From: Blastomussa wellsi
Taxonomy: Eukaryota > Cnidaria > Anthozoa > Scleractinia > Plerogyridae
Assembly (NCBI GenBank): GCA_947652115.1
Contig: OX393566.1
Location: 13,498,651-13,562,650 of the forward strand
Direction: 5' to 3'
DNA length: 64,000 nucleotides
The position numbers and the translations under genes are program-made. The notes below the pieces were generated by a model. That model was given only the letters and a program-made list of their open reading frames with translations. It was not told where the DNA came from and made no database searches. How positions within the stretch are numbered: the stretch's first letter is position 1; every line of letters begins with the position of its first letter. Below are positions 42,101-48,734 of the stretch, piece by piece.

Positions 42101-45019
42101 AATTTCTGCCAAATTTAATTCTTTGAATTGAATTCGACATGGCAGAAATGCGAAGTATGAACCACAACACCACTACGTAATGGCGTAGAGGTGTAAAGGA
42201 AAGTAGTTGTCACAATGCAAGGATATGTTGTAGACTCTTAGATACTCTTACACACAATTACGTAATATATCAATACATCATTAATAAACTAACAATTTAC
42301 TACAATTTAGGATAAACTTGAATTTGGGTACATAAGACTTGAAGGTTTTAAATAATTACCCAGTAATTCTTGCAGACAGTATTTACTACTAACACTATTT
42401 TCCTCTATGCCTGTTTCAACCTAGCTACTATTCCCTACACTTCTACACCTAAAAGTATACCTAAAGTATACTTAACTATACTATTTAGGCACACTTTCTT
42501 TGAAGAAATGTAGAAGTGTAGAAGAGTAGATGCATAGATCTAGGTATAGCCAAGGTCTAAACAGTAGTAATGCGATGTGTACTGCAAGAGTAGAGGCGTA
42601 GAGGTGTAGAGGGATAGAGGTAGAGACTTGAGGCGTAGAAGCGTAGAGGCATATATCTAGGTGCAGAGAATGGTAGGTTGAAACAGCAGAGGCGTAGAGA
42701 TGTACAGGCGTAGAGGTGTAGAGGCATAGAATCAGAGGAGATTGAACAGTAAAGATACTGTGTGTAAATAGTGTAGTTAGGTTTAAACATTAGTTAACAT
42801 GATGTCTGAATAGTTGGTTGAATAGTTGGTTGTTAGTTAGGTTTTAGAAAATAAAAGTTTTAAGTCTACTTACTAAGAGATTTTAAGTAGAAGCGTAGAA
42901 CAGTGCAAAAACATCTACGCGGATATTGCAACATCAGCAGATTCTGTGAATGTTGATGCTTTGTAACATGATTTTAGATCATTAAAAAATAAAGATAAAA
43001 GTACTGTAGAGCAAGAACCGTGCTTGGCCCAGGCTTGCACGGCCAAAAAGGATTTATGAGATTCCCTTCTAATTTATGATTTGTCATGGGCTTTCCATTA
43101 GGAACAGGGAGTAGGGGTTGTGAATGCCTCTCCGGTATCAATGGGTTTGTTATCTAATCGTGGACCTCCTTCATGGCATCCTGCTGGGGAAAGTGTACGT
43201 AACAAATGCAGACAAGCTGTTGACTATTGCCAGGTTTGTTGTAAGATAATGTCAATTTACGCATTTTTAGCCCTTGGTTTCAATTAACATTGTGCTGTAT
43301 CTGGTGTTTTATAAGGAGACATATAATGGTTGGCTTGCTAAATTTTTGGATCAAGTTTTGACATTAGAACTTGTAAATGTTCTTCCAGGCCTAATATAGA
43401 GAACTGCTGACTGCTTTTCTTGTTTGAAAGATAATTAACTAGCTATCTGCCATGATGAAAGCAGTGACAATCACTCAAGTTCAGTATGATTCATGTCCAG
43501 CTGTTGCAGCCTAAAATGTTTAAGGTTCCAAACATTTTATGGCAACTTTTTAAATCTGGTGGTCCAAATTAGATTGTTTTTAGTTGCAAGTACTTTTAGG
43601 GTAAAATTAGGGTATTTTGGCAACTTATAATTAATATTGCTACAGTAACCTGTTACGTCAAGGAGATTATTTATAACTTGTTCACCAATATTGAGCTTTT
43701 CTTTGATCAATACCATGAAATCAGGTCTTAATCAACCATAACTTGTTGCAACTTCGGTTTCAACATTGCAATCCATTCTTGCTCCTTAATTGTGATCTGT
43801 TCCCTTTATTGGACTAGCTATCTGCAAAGCATTGATTTGTTTCTTCAATTTTTTTTTCTTTCCTGCTGCATTAATGATTGTAGCGTACAAGAATTCGTGT
43901 CCAAATATACTATTTTGCGTATGCCCTTTTCTGGGATGCCAGACGAACAATTCTCCCATTCTGTCAGCATTAAGAATTCCCTTACAGTCTTTCCCGTAAA
44001 ACCGTGAACACCTGAAATATTTCAGGAGTGTTGATTATGTGGTGACCAATCACAGCAAAGTTCAGGACACGCGAACAAACCTCAAAACCACAAACTAATT
44101 ACCGTTGGTGTTTGCGGTTTAGTTTTCTCACACCTGATTGGCTTTTTCTTTGTAACACAATAACATTCCATATACATTTCTGATGTTCACGGTTTTACAG
44201 GAAAGACTGTAATATATGAATGAATGTAAAGCCAGATTCATAAGTGCTATTATTTTTGTATATCTTGTATCTTTATGTCATTACAATAATATATTTTGTA
44301 TTCATTATTGTAATTACATGTAATCTCTGTAATTTTGTAATTATTGTATATCTTTTGTGTCATTAGAACTATATTGTATATTGTAATAGCCATGTCTCCG
44401 TACTACCTGCCTCAATTGGCTCCACTATTTTACAGGTAGTCTGTATTTATAATTTTATTTTATTGTAAATGCAAACAATCAAACATGTTGTTGTATTTTA
44501 ATTGACAATTTATGTAATAAACCTATTTTTACACCTTTTGAAGGAACAAGGAGTTGACATCTCCAAGCTTTCTCTTCATTTTACCTTGGATATAGAAGAC
44601 ATTCCTACAACTCTGGTTAGCACTGCAAGTATCGAAAATCTTCAGAAGAATATTGATGTTGTGTACCAGAAATTAACAGATGCTGAGAGTAAATGTCTGC
44701 AGTATATCAGAGACAAGTAAGTGTCAGGTTACGTGTATGAGCAAGAAAGAACTGCGCCCCAAATATAAATCTATTCAGTAATTTTTGCAGGTATTGTTTT
44801 GATGAAAACAAACAAAGTTACTTTAAAATCATTATGAGGCATTTTGACTTCAGTATTCCAAAAATAATAAATTGTATGTGCTGACAGTATTTTGTATGTC
44901 CCATACCAAATTTCCTTTGCAGAATTTTCAAACCAAGTGGTAATCTCTCTTGGGAAGGTGTAGAAGTTTCAAGATACTGGCAGAAGATGGAGCAGCTAAA
45001 GCCTGCTCATCCTGTATGA
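1239..45019 (+). CDS. Aldo-keto reductase, L-galactose dehydrogenase-like, nine exons, 5' partial
   Basis: Exons: 1239-1384, 6309-6353, 7187-7303, 20746-20814, 36420-36481, 40798-40900, 43102-43233, 44544-44716, 44923-45019 (TGA). Phases agree at every junction and give 313 residues. About 20-25 N-terminal residues (the usual start of the family, up to the Gly before ASSLG) must lie upstream of the window. The AKR catalytic tetrad is visible: Asp and Tyr in [10 protein letters not shown] (exon 1), Lys in YYIATK (exon 2), His in VHDMEF (exon 4). [10 protein letters not shown] and TLVSTAS match the C-terminal half of plant L-galactose dehydrogenase and related D-threo-aldose dehydrogenases. These are cytosolic NAD(P)-dependent oxidoreductases of aldose sugars; the true substrate in an animal is not known from the sequence. 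Introns range from 206 bp to 15.6 kb, and the large ones are packed with repeats. No frame break is seen, so the gene is probably functional. Confidence 0.9.
1385..2041. other. Intron sequence, nothing recognised
   Basis: AT-rich intron between exon 1 and the second copy of the dispersed repeat. No ORF with recognisable domains and no clear repeat. Confidence 0.4.
2042..2545 (+). repeat. Dispersed repeat, copy 2
   Basis: Inverted relative to 1-551 and roughly three-quarters identical by eye. The two copies bracket AKR exon 1 and could form a hairpin of about 500 bp in the pre-mRNA. Confidence 0.7.
2530..2830 (-). pseudogene. Tyrosine recombinase N-terminal fragment (YR retroelement)
   Basis: On the minus strand the sequence reads [20 protein letters not shown] and [12 protein letters not shown], with a frame change further on. 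This resembles the SAM-like DNA-binding N-terminus of the tyrosine recombinases of DIRS/Ngaro-type retroelements in invertebrates. The catalytic R..HxxR..Y region is absent; the fragment is cut where the dispersed repeat begins. Confidence 0.5.
2831..3432. other. Decayed element interior, nothing recognised
   Basis: It lies between the recombinase fragment and a gag-like fragment on the same strand, so it is probably internal sequence of one decayed element. No readable protein. Confidence 0.3.
3433..4003 (-). pseudogene. Gag-like fragment of a decayed YR retroelement
   Basis: Two overlapping minus-strand frames join around 3600-3670. The second reads [20 protein letters not shown], resembling the conserved helix of gag-like first ORFs in coral DIRS-type elements (P.K...I..GEF.D..ELL). 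A frameshift and early stop mark it as dead. It lies upstream, in minus orientation, of the recombinase fragment. Confidence 0.4.
4255..4269. repeat. Target-site duplication of LINE, left copy
   Basis: tgcacaatgattctt, identical to 5395-5409. Confidence 0.85.
4270..5394 (-). mobile_element. 5'-truncated L1-like LINE insertion
   Basis: Flanked by a perfect 15-bp target-site duplication. On the minus strand it ends in an A-rich tail (the T-run after 4266 on the + strand). It encodes the C-terminal part of ORF2. Residues [13 protein letters not shown], then [18 protein letters not shown], form the zinc-binding zf-RVT-like CCHC region after the reverse transcriptase. Coding frames are 4574-5044, 4969-5172 and 5147-5401, broken by frameshifts and a stop. 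The perfect duplication argues for a fairly recent insertion, despite the lesions in the coding part. Confidence 0.85.
5395..5409. repeat. Target-site duplication of LINE, right copy
   Basis: tgcacaatgattctt, identical to 4255-4269. Confidence 0.85.
5410..6308. other. Intron sequence with a short CA repeat
   Basis: A CA microsatellite lies at about 6239-6252, and a poly-T tract at 6296-6306 serves exon 2 as polypyrimidine tract. Nothing else recognised. Confidence 0.4.
6309..6353 (+). CDS. AKR gene exon 2 (15 codons)
   Basis: A 45-bp micro-exon after a poly-T tract and ag, ending at donor gtataa. It reads [15 protein letters not shown], which supplies the catalytic Lys. It is easily missed by gene finders, but it is needed to join exons 1 and 3 in frame. 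Confidence 0.88.
6523..6742. mobile_element. Fold-back element (MITE-like)
   Basis: Terminal inverted repeats of about 35 bp: left aataaacctttgcaccaatt and, reversed from the right, aataaacctttgcacaaatt, both continuing tgaaa..attgcac. About 220 bp, AKR intron 2. Confidence 0.6.
7151..7180. repeat. ATT microsatellite
   Basis: Uninterrupted TTA/ATT units immediately before the acceptor of AKR exon 3. Confidence 0.8.
7187..7303 (+). CDS. AKR gene exon 3
   Basis: Acceptor taacag, donor gtaatt, exactly 39 codons. It reads [17 protein letters not shown] onward to [10 protein letters not shown], the strand leading to the active-site His. An ATT microsatellite (7151-7180) abuts the acceptor where a polypyrimidine tract would normally be. 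Confidence 0.92.
7304..10060. other. Intron 3, left part: no gene recognised
   Basis: AT-rich sequence. An open frame at 9713-10150 (+) has no recognisable domain and overlaps the LINE 3' end, so it is not called. Confidence 0.4.
10200..11393 (-). pseudogene. RTE LINE reverse transcriptase
   Basis: Minus-strand frames 10623-11393, then 10296-10616, then the FADDL box at about 10220-10250. Motifs in order are [44 protein letters not shown] (motif A), [15 protein letters not shown] and [11 protein letters not shown]. In motif A the catalytic Asp of the usual DFEKAFDS is Val here, so the enzyme would be inactive even without the frameshifts. Confidence 0.8.
11647..12200 (-). pseudogene. RTE LINE endonuclease domain
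   Basis: Minus frames 11940-12200 and 11647-11997 overlap with a frameshift. They read [28 protein letters not shown] and then the CYAPTNDS motif of exonuclease/endonuclease/phosphatase-fold LINE endonucleases. The downstream domain is cut by a deletion after a [23 protein letters not shown] stretch (about 11580-11640). Confidence 0.75.
12251..12389. repeat. Two-copy 70-bp minisatellite in the LINE 5' region
   Basis: Units start at 12251 (agatggactgccttcc) and 12321 (agacagactgcctacc) and end in ccttctcct or ccctctcct. A partial third unit precedes at about 12223-12250. Confidence 0.65.
12664..13954 (-). pseudogene. Ty3/Gypsy gag-protease fragment, second element
   Basis: Minus-strand order: capsid-like gag (13609-13860; [20 protein letters not shown]), two zinc knuckles (CFFCGGH..C near 13390; [14 protein letters not shown] near 13330), then a protease C-terminal half (12664-13080; [17 protein letters not shown]). 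The DTGA active site is not readable, and RT, RNase H and integrase are missing. It begins just after ttggcgacgaggatgg (about 13940-13955), a typical start of Gypsy internal sequence after the 5' LTR. Several frameshifts. Confidence 0.7.
13955..14140 (-). repeat. Possible Gypsy LTR remnant between two elements
   Basis: It lies between the integrase end of the main Gypsy element and the gag start of the second fragment. Its edge gtcatgaattgaaactgt (13955-13972) recurs at 12621-12638 beyond the second fragment. The repeat is only 18 bp before divergence, so the LTR call is an inference. Confidence 0.35.
14141..14915 (-). pseudogene. Gypsy integrase core and C-terminal region
   Basis: Reads [20 protein letters not shown], then [27 protein letters not shown] and, in another frame, [16 protein letters not shown]. 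These are the D, D and E of the catalytic triad. A stop and frameshift follow the second D. The tail ([13 protein letters not shown], then [18 protein letters not shown]) is the usual GPY-type C-terminal domain of Gypsy integrases. Confidence 0.75.
14924..15187. mobile_element. 264-bp MITE in Gypsy integrase
   Basis: Target-site duplication gggtgggc at 14916-14923 and 15188-15195. Terminal inverted repeats of about 100 bp: left tagcctcccatgcagacgtc, right (reversed) tagcttcccacgcagacatc, both continuing to ttgggcttc. Removing it restores the Gypsy protein alignment (NPWIWPT to [10 protein letters not shown]). An 8-bp duplication fits hAT- or P-type elements. Confidence 0.8.
15188..15303 (-). 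pseudogene. Gypsy integrase zinc-binding domain, distal half
   Basis: [20 protein letters not shown] and [10 protein letters not shown] give the CxxC half of the HHCC zinc finger. The HH half lies at 16026-16291, beyond the 713-bp insertion. Confidence 0.75.
15313..16025. mobile_element. 713-bp non-autonomous DNA transposon in Gypsy integrase
   Basis: Flanked by aatctggct (15304-15312 and 16026-16034), an 8-9 bp target-site duplication. Terminal inverted repeats: left ataacctgcgatcaggcgtt, right (reversed) taacctgtgatcaggcattc. No transposase is readable inside. It splits the HHCC finger between SLAR and LHVWWPTLD. Confidence 0.8.
16026..16291 (-). pseudogene. Gypsy integrase zinc-binding domain, proximal half
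   Basis: [20 protein letters not shown] followed by [10 protein letters not shown]. In this family the segment is usually LH..HPG..RMK; the second His of the finger is replaced or degraded here. Confidence 0.7.
16337..16775 (-). pseudogene. Gypsy RNase H domain
   Basis: Two minus frames with a frameshift near 16430. [20 protein letters not shown] carries the first catalytic Asp, then [20 protein letters not shown] (catalytic Glu) and FTDHRPLT (Asp). This is the Gypsy-type RNase H that follows the RT. Confidence 0.85.
16812..17823 (-). pseudogene. Gypsy reverse transcriptase
   Basis: Three consecutive minus frames. They show [12 protein letters not shown] (protease-RT linker), [13 protein letters not shown] (motif A Asp), then [16 protein letters not shown] and [11 protein letters not shown] (motif C, LDD). 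Breaks occur near 17350 and 17215. Catalytic residues remain, but the frame does not. Confidence 0.85.
17845..18210 (-). mobile_element. tRNA-derived SINE in Gypsy element
   Basis: On the minus strand the head has an A box tagctcagttgg and a B box ggttcgagccc spaced as in a tRNA gene, within a tRNA-like 5' end starting near 18210. A tRNA-unrelated body follows. It sits between the protease and RT coding parts, interrupting them. The 3' limit and target-site duplication are not certain. It is not a functional tRNA gene because the acceptor stem does not close. Confidence 0.75.
18248..18562 (-). pseudogene. Gypsy aspartic protease
   Basis: [20 protein letters not shown] holds the DTGA active-site motif of retroelement aspartic proteases, after a Lys-rich linker. 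The frame ends at a stop just before the SINE. Confidence 0.8.
18620..19220 (-). pseudogene. Gypsy gag
   Basis: ATG at 19218-19220. Capsid-like region with [20 protein letters not shown], then [20 protein letters not shown], a typical Gypsy capsid motif. A frame change near 18850 leads to [19 protein letters not shown] and one zinc knuckle ([10 protein letters not shown]..). Confidence 0.75.
19262..19392. repeat. Degenerate minisatellite
   Basis: Imperfect units of the form c(t/c)gaaatgatcccga or caaactgatccccaa, spaced roughly 15-35 bp, about seven copies. Confidence 0.6.
19480..20484. other. Intron 3, right part: nothing recognised
   Basis: Contains a G homopolymer (about 19820-19836). 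No coding or transposon signal. Confidence 0.4.
20485..20545 (+). repeat. Penelope-like terminal repeat fragment
   Basis: About 50 bp (ataatttggttttatcaact, then gggttgataatgtgaattgg) match 45397-45448. It is truncated before the hammerhead-like part present in the other copy. Confidence 0.55.
20746..20814 (+). CDS. AKR gene exon 4
   Basis: Acceptor caacag, donor gtatga, 23 codons. It starts [11 protein letters not shown] (catalytic His) and ends LPALQK. It sits about 180 bp before the 29-bp satellite array and 13.4 kb after exon 3. Confidence 0.92.
20999..35929. repeat. 29-bp satellite array, about 14.9 kb, intronic
   Basis: About 500 tandem copies of a 29-bp monomer, consensus atggaccaatgatattgtgg followed by atccagtcc. 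It contains the palindromes tccatgga and ggatcc. A recurring 28-bp variant carries cctaatcca in place of atccagtcca. Monomers have few variants, and these recur in the same order, giving higher-order blocks. Example: gactaatgatttt starts at 24245, 27655, 30859 and 33722 (spacings 3410, 3204 and 2863 bp). The minus strand has no stop in any frame of the consensus because 29 is not a multiple of 3, so each frame cycles through the same 29-residue string ([20 protein letters not shown], then GLDPQYHWS). The array lies wholly inside AKR intron 4. Confidence 0.97.
35930..36419. other. Intron 4 right flank, nothing recognised
   Basis: Non-repetitive AT-rich sequence between the satellite and AKR exon 5. 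A short caacaacaacaag stretch lies near 35978. Confidence 0.4.
36420..36481 (+). CDS. AKR gene exon 5
   Basis: Acceptor cttaag, codons [20 protein letters not shown] plus two bases CG. The phase of exon 6 requires the donor gttggt at 36482, not the stronger-looking gtgagg four bases further on, which would put a stop (TGA) just inside exon 6. It lies about 490 bp after the satellite array. Confidence 0.85.
36640..37075 (+). mobile_element. LINE fragment (CR1/Jockey-like), left part
   Basis: Reads [20 protein letters not shown], then [19 protein letters not shown] and [19 protein letters not shown], the post-RT region of CR1/Jockey-type LINEs. One frameshift near 36815. It is interrupted at 37075 by another LINE and resumes at 40049. 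Confidence 0.75.
37076..40048 (+). mobile_element. L1-like LINE inserted into another LINE
   Basis: 5'-truncated L1-like ORF2. It starts inside the RT ([16 protein letters not shown]), then [15 protein letters not shown] (motif A), [20 protein letters not shown] and LQYANDIIV (motif C, where the second Asp of YADD is Asn), and continues to the zinc-binding region [19 protein letters not shown] at 39490-39550. The tail is A-rich (aataaaaacaataataaa). aagaggcc(t/a)gg flanks it at 37065-37075 and 40049-40059. It carries several stops, an AT-rich tract near 39310-39370 and a MITE. Confidence 0.85.
38939..39099. mobile_element. 161-bp MITE in L1-like LINE
   Basis: Terminal inverted repeats of about 40 bp: left gtaacaggactacatgcttg, right (reversed) gtaataggactacatgttgt, both continuing tccaattt and aataattgga. 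Confidence 0.7.
40049..40590 (+). mobile_element. LINE fragment (CR1/Jockey-like), right part
   Basis: Continues the element broken at 37075: [11 protein letters not shown], then [11 protein letters not shown] and [20 protein letters not shown], the conserved C-terminal end of such LINEs. It ends in a TAC microsatellite (about 40573-40590), as is usual for this group. Confidence 0.8.
40798..40900 (+). CDS. AKR gene exon 6
   Basis: Acceptor acacag, donor gtaaga. One base completes Arg, then 34 codons starting [20 protein letters not shown] and ending DYMAFFK, a match to the family segment after the GITGYP motif. Confidence 0.9.
41147..41479. mobile_element. 333-bp MITE
   Basis: Perfect 16-bp terminal inverted repeats gttgtttaccatttac. 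AKR intron 6. Several internal copies of a tccc(a/g)aatggaaa-like word. Confidence 0.65.
41843..42163. mobile_element. 321-bp MITE
   Basis: Terminal inverted repeats of about 39 bp: left tggttcatatgtcgcatttc, right (reversed) tggttcatacttcgcatttc. The word (g)tggcagaaat recurs inside. Confidence 0.7.
42500..42770. repeat. Degenerate (gtagaggc)n minisatellite
   Basis: Many gtagag(g/a)(c/t) words with spacing of 8-12 bp; related gtagaggtgt words also occur at 41700-41730 and 42180-42200. Confidence 0.55.
43102..43233 (+). CDS. AKR gene exon 7
   Basis: Acceptor ccattag, donor gtttgt, 44 codons in phase 0. It contains [18 protein letters not shown] and RGPPSWHPA, the most diagnostic segment for L-galactose dehydrogenase-type AKRs. 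Confidence 0.92.
43982..44212. mobile_element. 231-bp MITE
   Basis: Terminal inverted repeats of 29 bp with one mismatch: ttacagtctttcccgtaaaa on the left and ttacagtctttcctgtaaaa reversed on the right, both followed by ccgtgaaca. AKR intron 7. Confidence 0.75.
44544..44716 (+). CDS. AKR gene exon 8
   Basis: Acceptor ttgaag, donor gtaagt. It reads [15 protein letters not shown], then [10 protein letters not shown], the cofactor-binding C-terminal region of the family. It ends in phase 2 (AA), completed by the first A of exon 9. Confidence 0.92.
44923..45019 (+). CDS. AKR gene terminal exon 9
   Basis: Acceptor tttgcag, then [15 protein letters not shown] and [15 protein letters not shown] before TGA at 45017-45019. 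A polyadenylation signal follows 44 bases later. Confidence 0.9.
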
Positions 45020-45062
45020 TGGCTGTACACTTAGTTCAACAGCATCTCTATGCTCTTTATGT

Positions 45063-45068
45063 AATAAA
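45063..45068 (+). terminator. Polyadenylation signal of the AKR gene
   Basis: AATAAA 44 bp after the stop codon, followed by a T/G-rich stretch; suitable as the 3' end signal. Confidence 0.6.
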
Positions 45069-45347
45069 ATTTGTGATCTCTTGCCAAGCAGAGAATGGCT
45101 AAATCCTTGCTTGGAAAAATTGGCACATATTTAATATCCTAGTTTTTATTAATAGCTCAGCTGTGTTGGGCTAATTGTGCTGAAAATCCATTCCATTTGA
45201 AGAAAATTACAAAATAAATAACTGTTAGATATGATGATGCACTTGGTCCATGTTTTGGTATAATGGTGCCACTGGAGGTCTGAAACCCTGACCCTCTTTA
45301 GGACCAAAATAACATCAAAAATAACACACAAAATTACAAATGAATGG

Positions 45348-45364
<17 letters not shown>

Positions 45365-45387
<23 letters not shown>

Positions 45388-45500
45388 AAGAAGTATAACA
45401 ATTTGGTTTCATCAACTGGGTTGATAATGTGAATTGGCCACCGTAAAGAGATTCAAGAGCTGACGTTTCGAGCGTTAGCCCTTCATCGGAGCGAATCAAG
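45365..45500 (-). mobile_element. Penelope-like element terminal repeat with hammerhead-like motif
   Basis: The + strand carries aactgtggtgctgcgtcgg, atcaactgggttgataatgt and gctgacgtttcgagcgttag, the arrangement common in cnidarian Penelope-like terminal repeats. No RT ORF remains. Confidence 0.6.
45459..45491 (-). ncRNA. Hammerhead ribozyme-like motif, probably degraded
   Basis: The minus strand reads ccgatga, agggctaacgctc and gaaacgtcagc. These resemble the hammerhead core CUGANGA, stem-loop II (gggc-taac-gctc) and GAAA. The core U is C here, so cleavage is doubtful. Such ribozymes are known in Penelope-like terminal repeats. Confidence 0.4.
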
Positions 45501-45710
45501 GCATTGGAAAGAAAGAAAGAAAGATGCAGCTCCGCTATTGGTTGGTTCCTGGTAACGTGAAAATTAGACCCTGTGTAGGATTAAGGAAATCGTTTTTATA
45601 CAAAAACGCTAATATCTAGTCCTGAAAATGATGTAATGATGACTGATAACTGACTAAATGAATACTGATGAATGTTTCTGACATTGGATATGCTTAACAA
45701 TGTTAATTAT

Positions 45711-46188
45711 ATACCCTGTTCAGGACTGAGGGGTCAAAAACCATACCCTATCCAGCAGCACATCCCTGTATAGCCCAGTTAAGGGAGTACCCCCACCCGC
45801 AGGTTGGACTGCATATATCAAGAAGTTGAATCTTGGATAGTATAGCTTGAATAGCTAAGTGCACTAGTCTGCTGTAAATATGTGTGGAATACCCTTTGGG
45901 CTGGCATCGAAATGATTCATGCTCCTTTGCTTGCTAATACAGACTGGGACTGTTATACTTTGATACAGTTATTTGCTTGAGACTTTGAAATAGTTTTTTC
46001 TTCCACCAGTATTCACTAGTCATATTGCATACACATAAAGGACGGTAGTACTGTTGGGTAATTTGCACTTTGTGGCTGTTGCAGATCCCTCAGCATGTGG
46101 TGGGGGATACTCCCATACATTGCCTATGTGGGAATTTGTTGCTGGTAAGGGTTTAGTTTTTAGCCCATGTGCCCTGAACAGGGTACAA
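45711..46188. mobile_element. About 480-bp MITE
   Basis: Long, diverged terminal inverted repeats (about 90 bp): left ataccctgttcaggactgag, right (reversed) gtaccctgttcagggcacat, both later containing ggagta(c/t)ccccac. Confidence 0.6.
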
Positions 46189-47111
46189 TATTTCAGTCTG
46201 CTAGTCAGGGTCTGGATTCATCCTGGACAGGGAATGGCTGCAAAACTCTTTACAAATACTTAGCCACCTGAAATTGGAAACATTTATATCTGTATTTGTT
46301 TAGCGTATTGTATTATTTCAGCATTGAAATGCTTAACTGAAAGTGTGTTTTGGGGGGCATGCTCATGGAAGTGGAGTGTAAACAAATGACTTCATTCACA
46401 CCTCATATCTATTTTTCCTCAAACCTGCCTCTCCCAAAAAAAACAAGTCAAATCAGTTATAAGAGCTTGGCACTAAAGATATTTCAATTTAATGTTACAT
46501 AACTGTAGTTGTTAAGTTTTTTCAGTTATAGTTCAACACTGCCCTTAGCCAGGGATACCGGCGTTACCCTTCGGTGCAAGGAACTATTTTTATTGGAGTG
46601 TGAGTTTTATACTGCTGCAAACTTCGCCATAAAAAAGGAATATGACACTGGAATGAATTTTCGTACCAAAATGAAAATCTCAATCCGGTGCAGGAAACAA
46701 GGTTGAACTCATGCCATACAAAAGTCTCCCCAGTATCATGTAAACACCCCCTTAGAGATCAGCTAGAGATCAAATGTTCCAGTAGCCCAATGGCAGTATT
46801 GGCAGTGGTACCTGTTAATTCACAAGATACTGTCACAAAAAAATGCTGTTTTATTTTAATTTATCTGTGCTACAATTTATCTGTGTTTTCAAAAGGCTTT
46901 CTTGTTACAAATTATTTTTTTAATTATTTAAATTATAAATATGTAAATATAAAAAAATATTTAGTTAAATATTTAACCTGCTGTTTTATAAGTTACACTA
47001 TTTTCCACTAATTTGTAAGAAATGCAGAGCAGCAGTAAGGGAGTGCTGTTGTCATGGATAAAGAGATTAGATTTTGTGCATAGTTACTGTAGAGTTTCAT
47101 TAAGATTGTTT

Positions 47112-47289
47112 CATGACTTGGCTACAGAAAATATAACAGTGGAGTTGATGTTTGTGGGTGTTAATATGTTTTTGGCCCGACTCGGGCTCATTTTGCAGCT
47201 CGGGCTAAAATGAGCTCTGAGGAGGGCCAAAAACATATTAATGCCCACGAACATCAACTCCATTGTTATATTGCCTGCAGTCAAGTTAT
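47112..47289. mobile_element. Palindromic fold-back element
   Basis: Arms of about 70 bp, nearly identical (e.g. ggagttgatgttygtgggyr, then ttaatatgtttttggccc), with a short central loop around 47200. Confidence 0.8.
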
Positions 47290-48557
47290 GTAATAAGTCA
47301 AGTCAAGTAACCAGTGTGTCCAGGCCTGGCATTTCAAGACTAATAAAAATATATAGAGTAAATAGGAAATTTATAAATATTTGACAGCAGTAATAAGGTT
47401 GTGAAAGGCTTAAAATCAACTGAACAAAACAAATATTGTCAGTGAGGAGAACTGATGTGAAGCATAAACTTTCAATAACCATAACTTTTCATAGACAGCT
47501 ACTACACTCATGAAGCAATGTACTCCTTTCACATTAATTAGCTTACTCCTTACAAAATATGGTAATAATAAGCTGAAGTCTTTTACTTTGTTTACTGTAG
47601 ATCCTACTGGGCCTTTCAATTACACTCTGATGTTTAAAAATTAACTTGCGATTTCATTTTTTTGTTGCCATCAATTGTTATTATTCCAATAGCCTACAAA
47701 GCAAGCCGTTTTTGTGTGGGTGGGGGGGGGAATGCTTCCCAAACCACACCCTCCACCCTTTCCCCTTCTCGTTTTTCTTCTCCCCAGTATTCGCGCTCAA
47801 AATGGCGGCCGGTCTTTCTTGATTGCTGTTTTCGAAGCCTTCTCCCCCCCCCCCCACAAAAACCTCTCTATGGCTATCCCTAGACTTCGTTTTCATCACA
47901 GTGTTTTGCAAATCTTTCATATCTAATTACATGTAAGTAGAATCTTTGTTTTATGGATTGAAATCATTGCATGGAAGTGAATTCTGAGCATTTTTGTTAT
48001 TTTCAGTCTTGTAATGGCTCCCCCAGGTTTTGTTGTAATCATCATTGATATTGCTATGAAATTTCAAAAATTGGTTTTTCGCGTGCTTTATATCTTTATA
48101 AATATCAGATTTCATTCAATTTTTTGAATCTTTGCTTCATCAGTCTTTTAAGATTTTTTTCAGCTGTAATTGACACGTGTTGGATTTCTACAAAAATACC
48201 CATAGAGAGGCTCAATTACAATAAAAAATAGTGATCCAAATCTGCCAATCATAATTAAAGCTGATACATTCATGATCTCTTGAACCTGCCTGAGGGAAGT
48301 TCTGTTTTGATTGGTCAGCTAAGATTATTGACAGCAACAAAAGGCACAACTGTTAATTGGCAGAATTTGTGAGTTATTAAAAAGTGTAGTAATGTATAAT
48401 AGTCCACCTCCAATCAACATGGATTAATCCAGTGGATTTGAGAATAGTTTATGATCATAGTTTTCAAATTATACTGCATTATTTCCAAGCTGCATGTTTT
48501 GCCTTAGTGTGGCTTAGCACGATTATAATTTTCTATAATTCAGCTGTACTTTTTGGT
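47290..48557. other. Intergenic, nothing coding recognised
   Basis: Contains a G/C-homopolymer pair (47722-47732 and 47845-47856) flanked by tttttgtg on one side and its complement on the other, possibly another small fold-back element. Confidence 0.4.
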
Positions 48558-48734
48558 TTAGATCCTATTGAGCTCTTTGTTGTGTGCTGTTACTTCTAAC
48601 CAGTCAACTGTTTTGTTGTCAAAGATGTCAGGCCTTCTGAATTGATCAATCTTGTCTTGTGGTGAACACCATGGTAGTTGTTTAGCTATCCTGTCCATGA
48701 GAGCACTCTTTGGTGAGCGACCTATTTTGTATGG
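48558..48734 (-). CDS. Unknown gene, terminal coding exon 5
   Basis: Acceptor catgcag, 58 codons (PYKIGRSPKSALMDRI, ending HNKELNRI), stop TAA at 48558-48560. Confidence 0.8.
   Translation of the reverse strand, partial: PYKIGRSPKSALMDRIAKQLPWCSPQDKIDQFRRPDIFDNKTVDWLEVTAHNKELNRI

Noticed and set aside
1239..45019. Bacterial transfer of the aldo-keto reductase
   Set aside because: At least eight introns and close similarity to the family found across eukaryotes; no sign of recent transfer.
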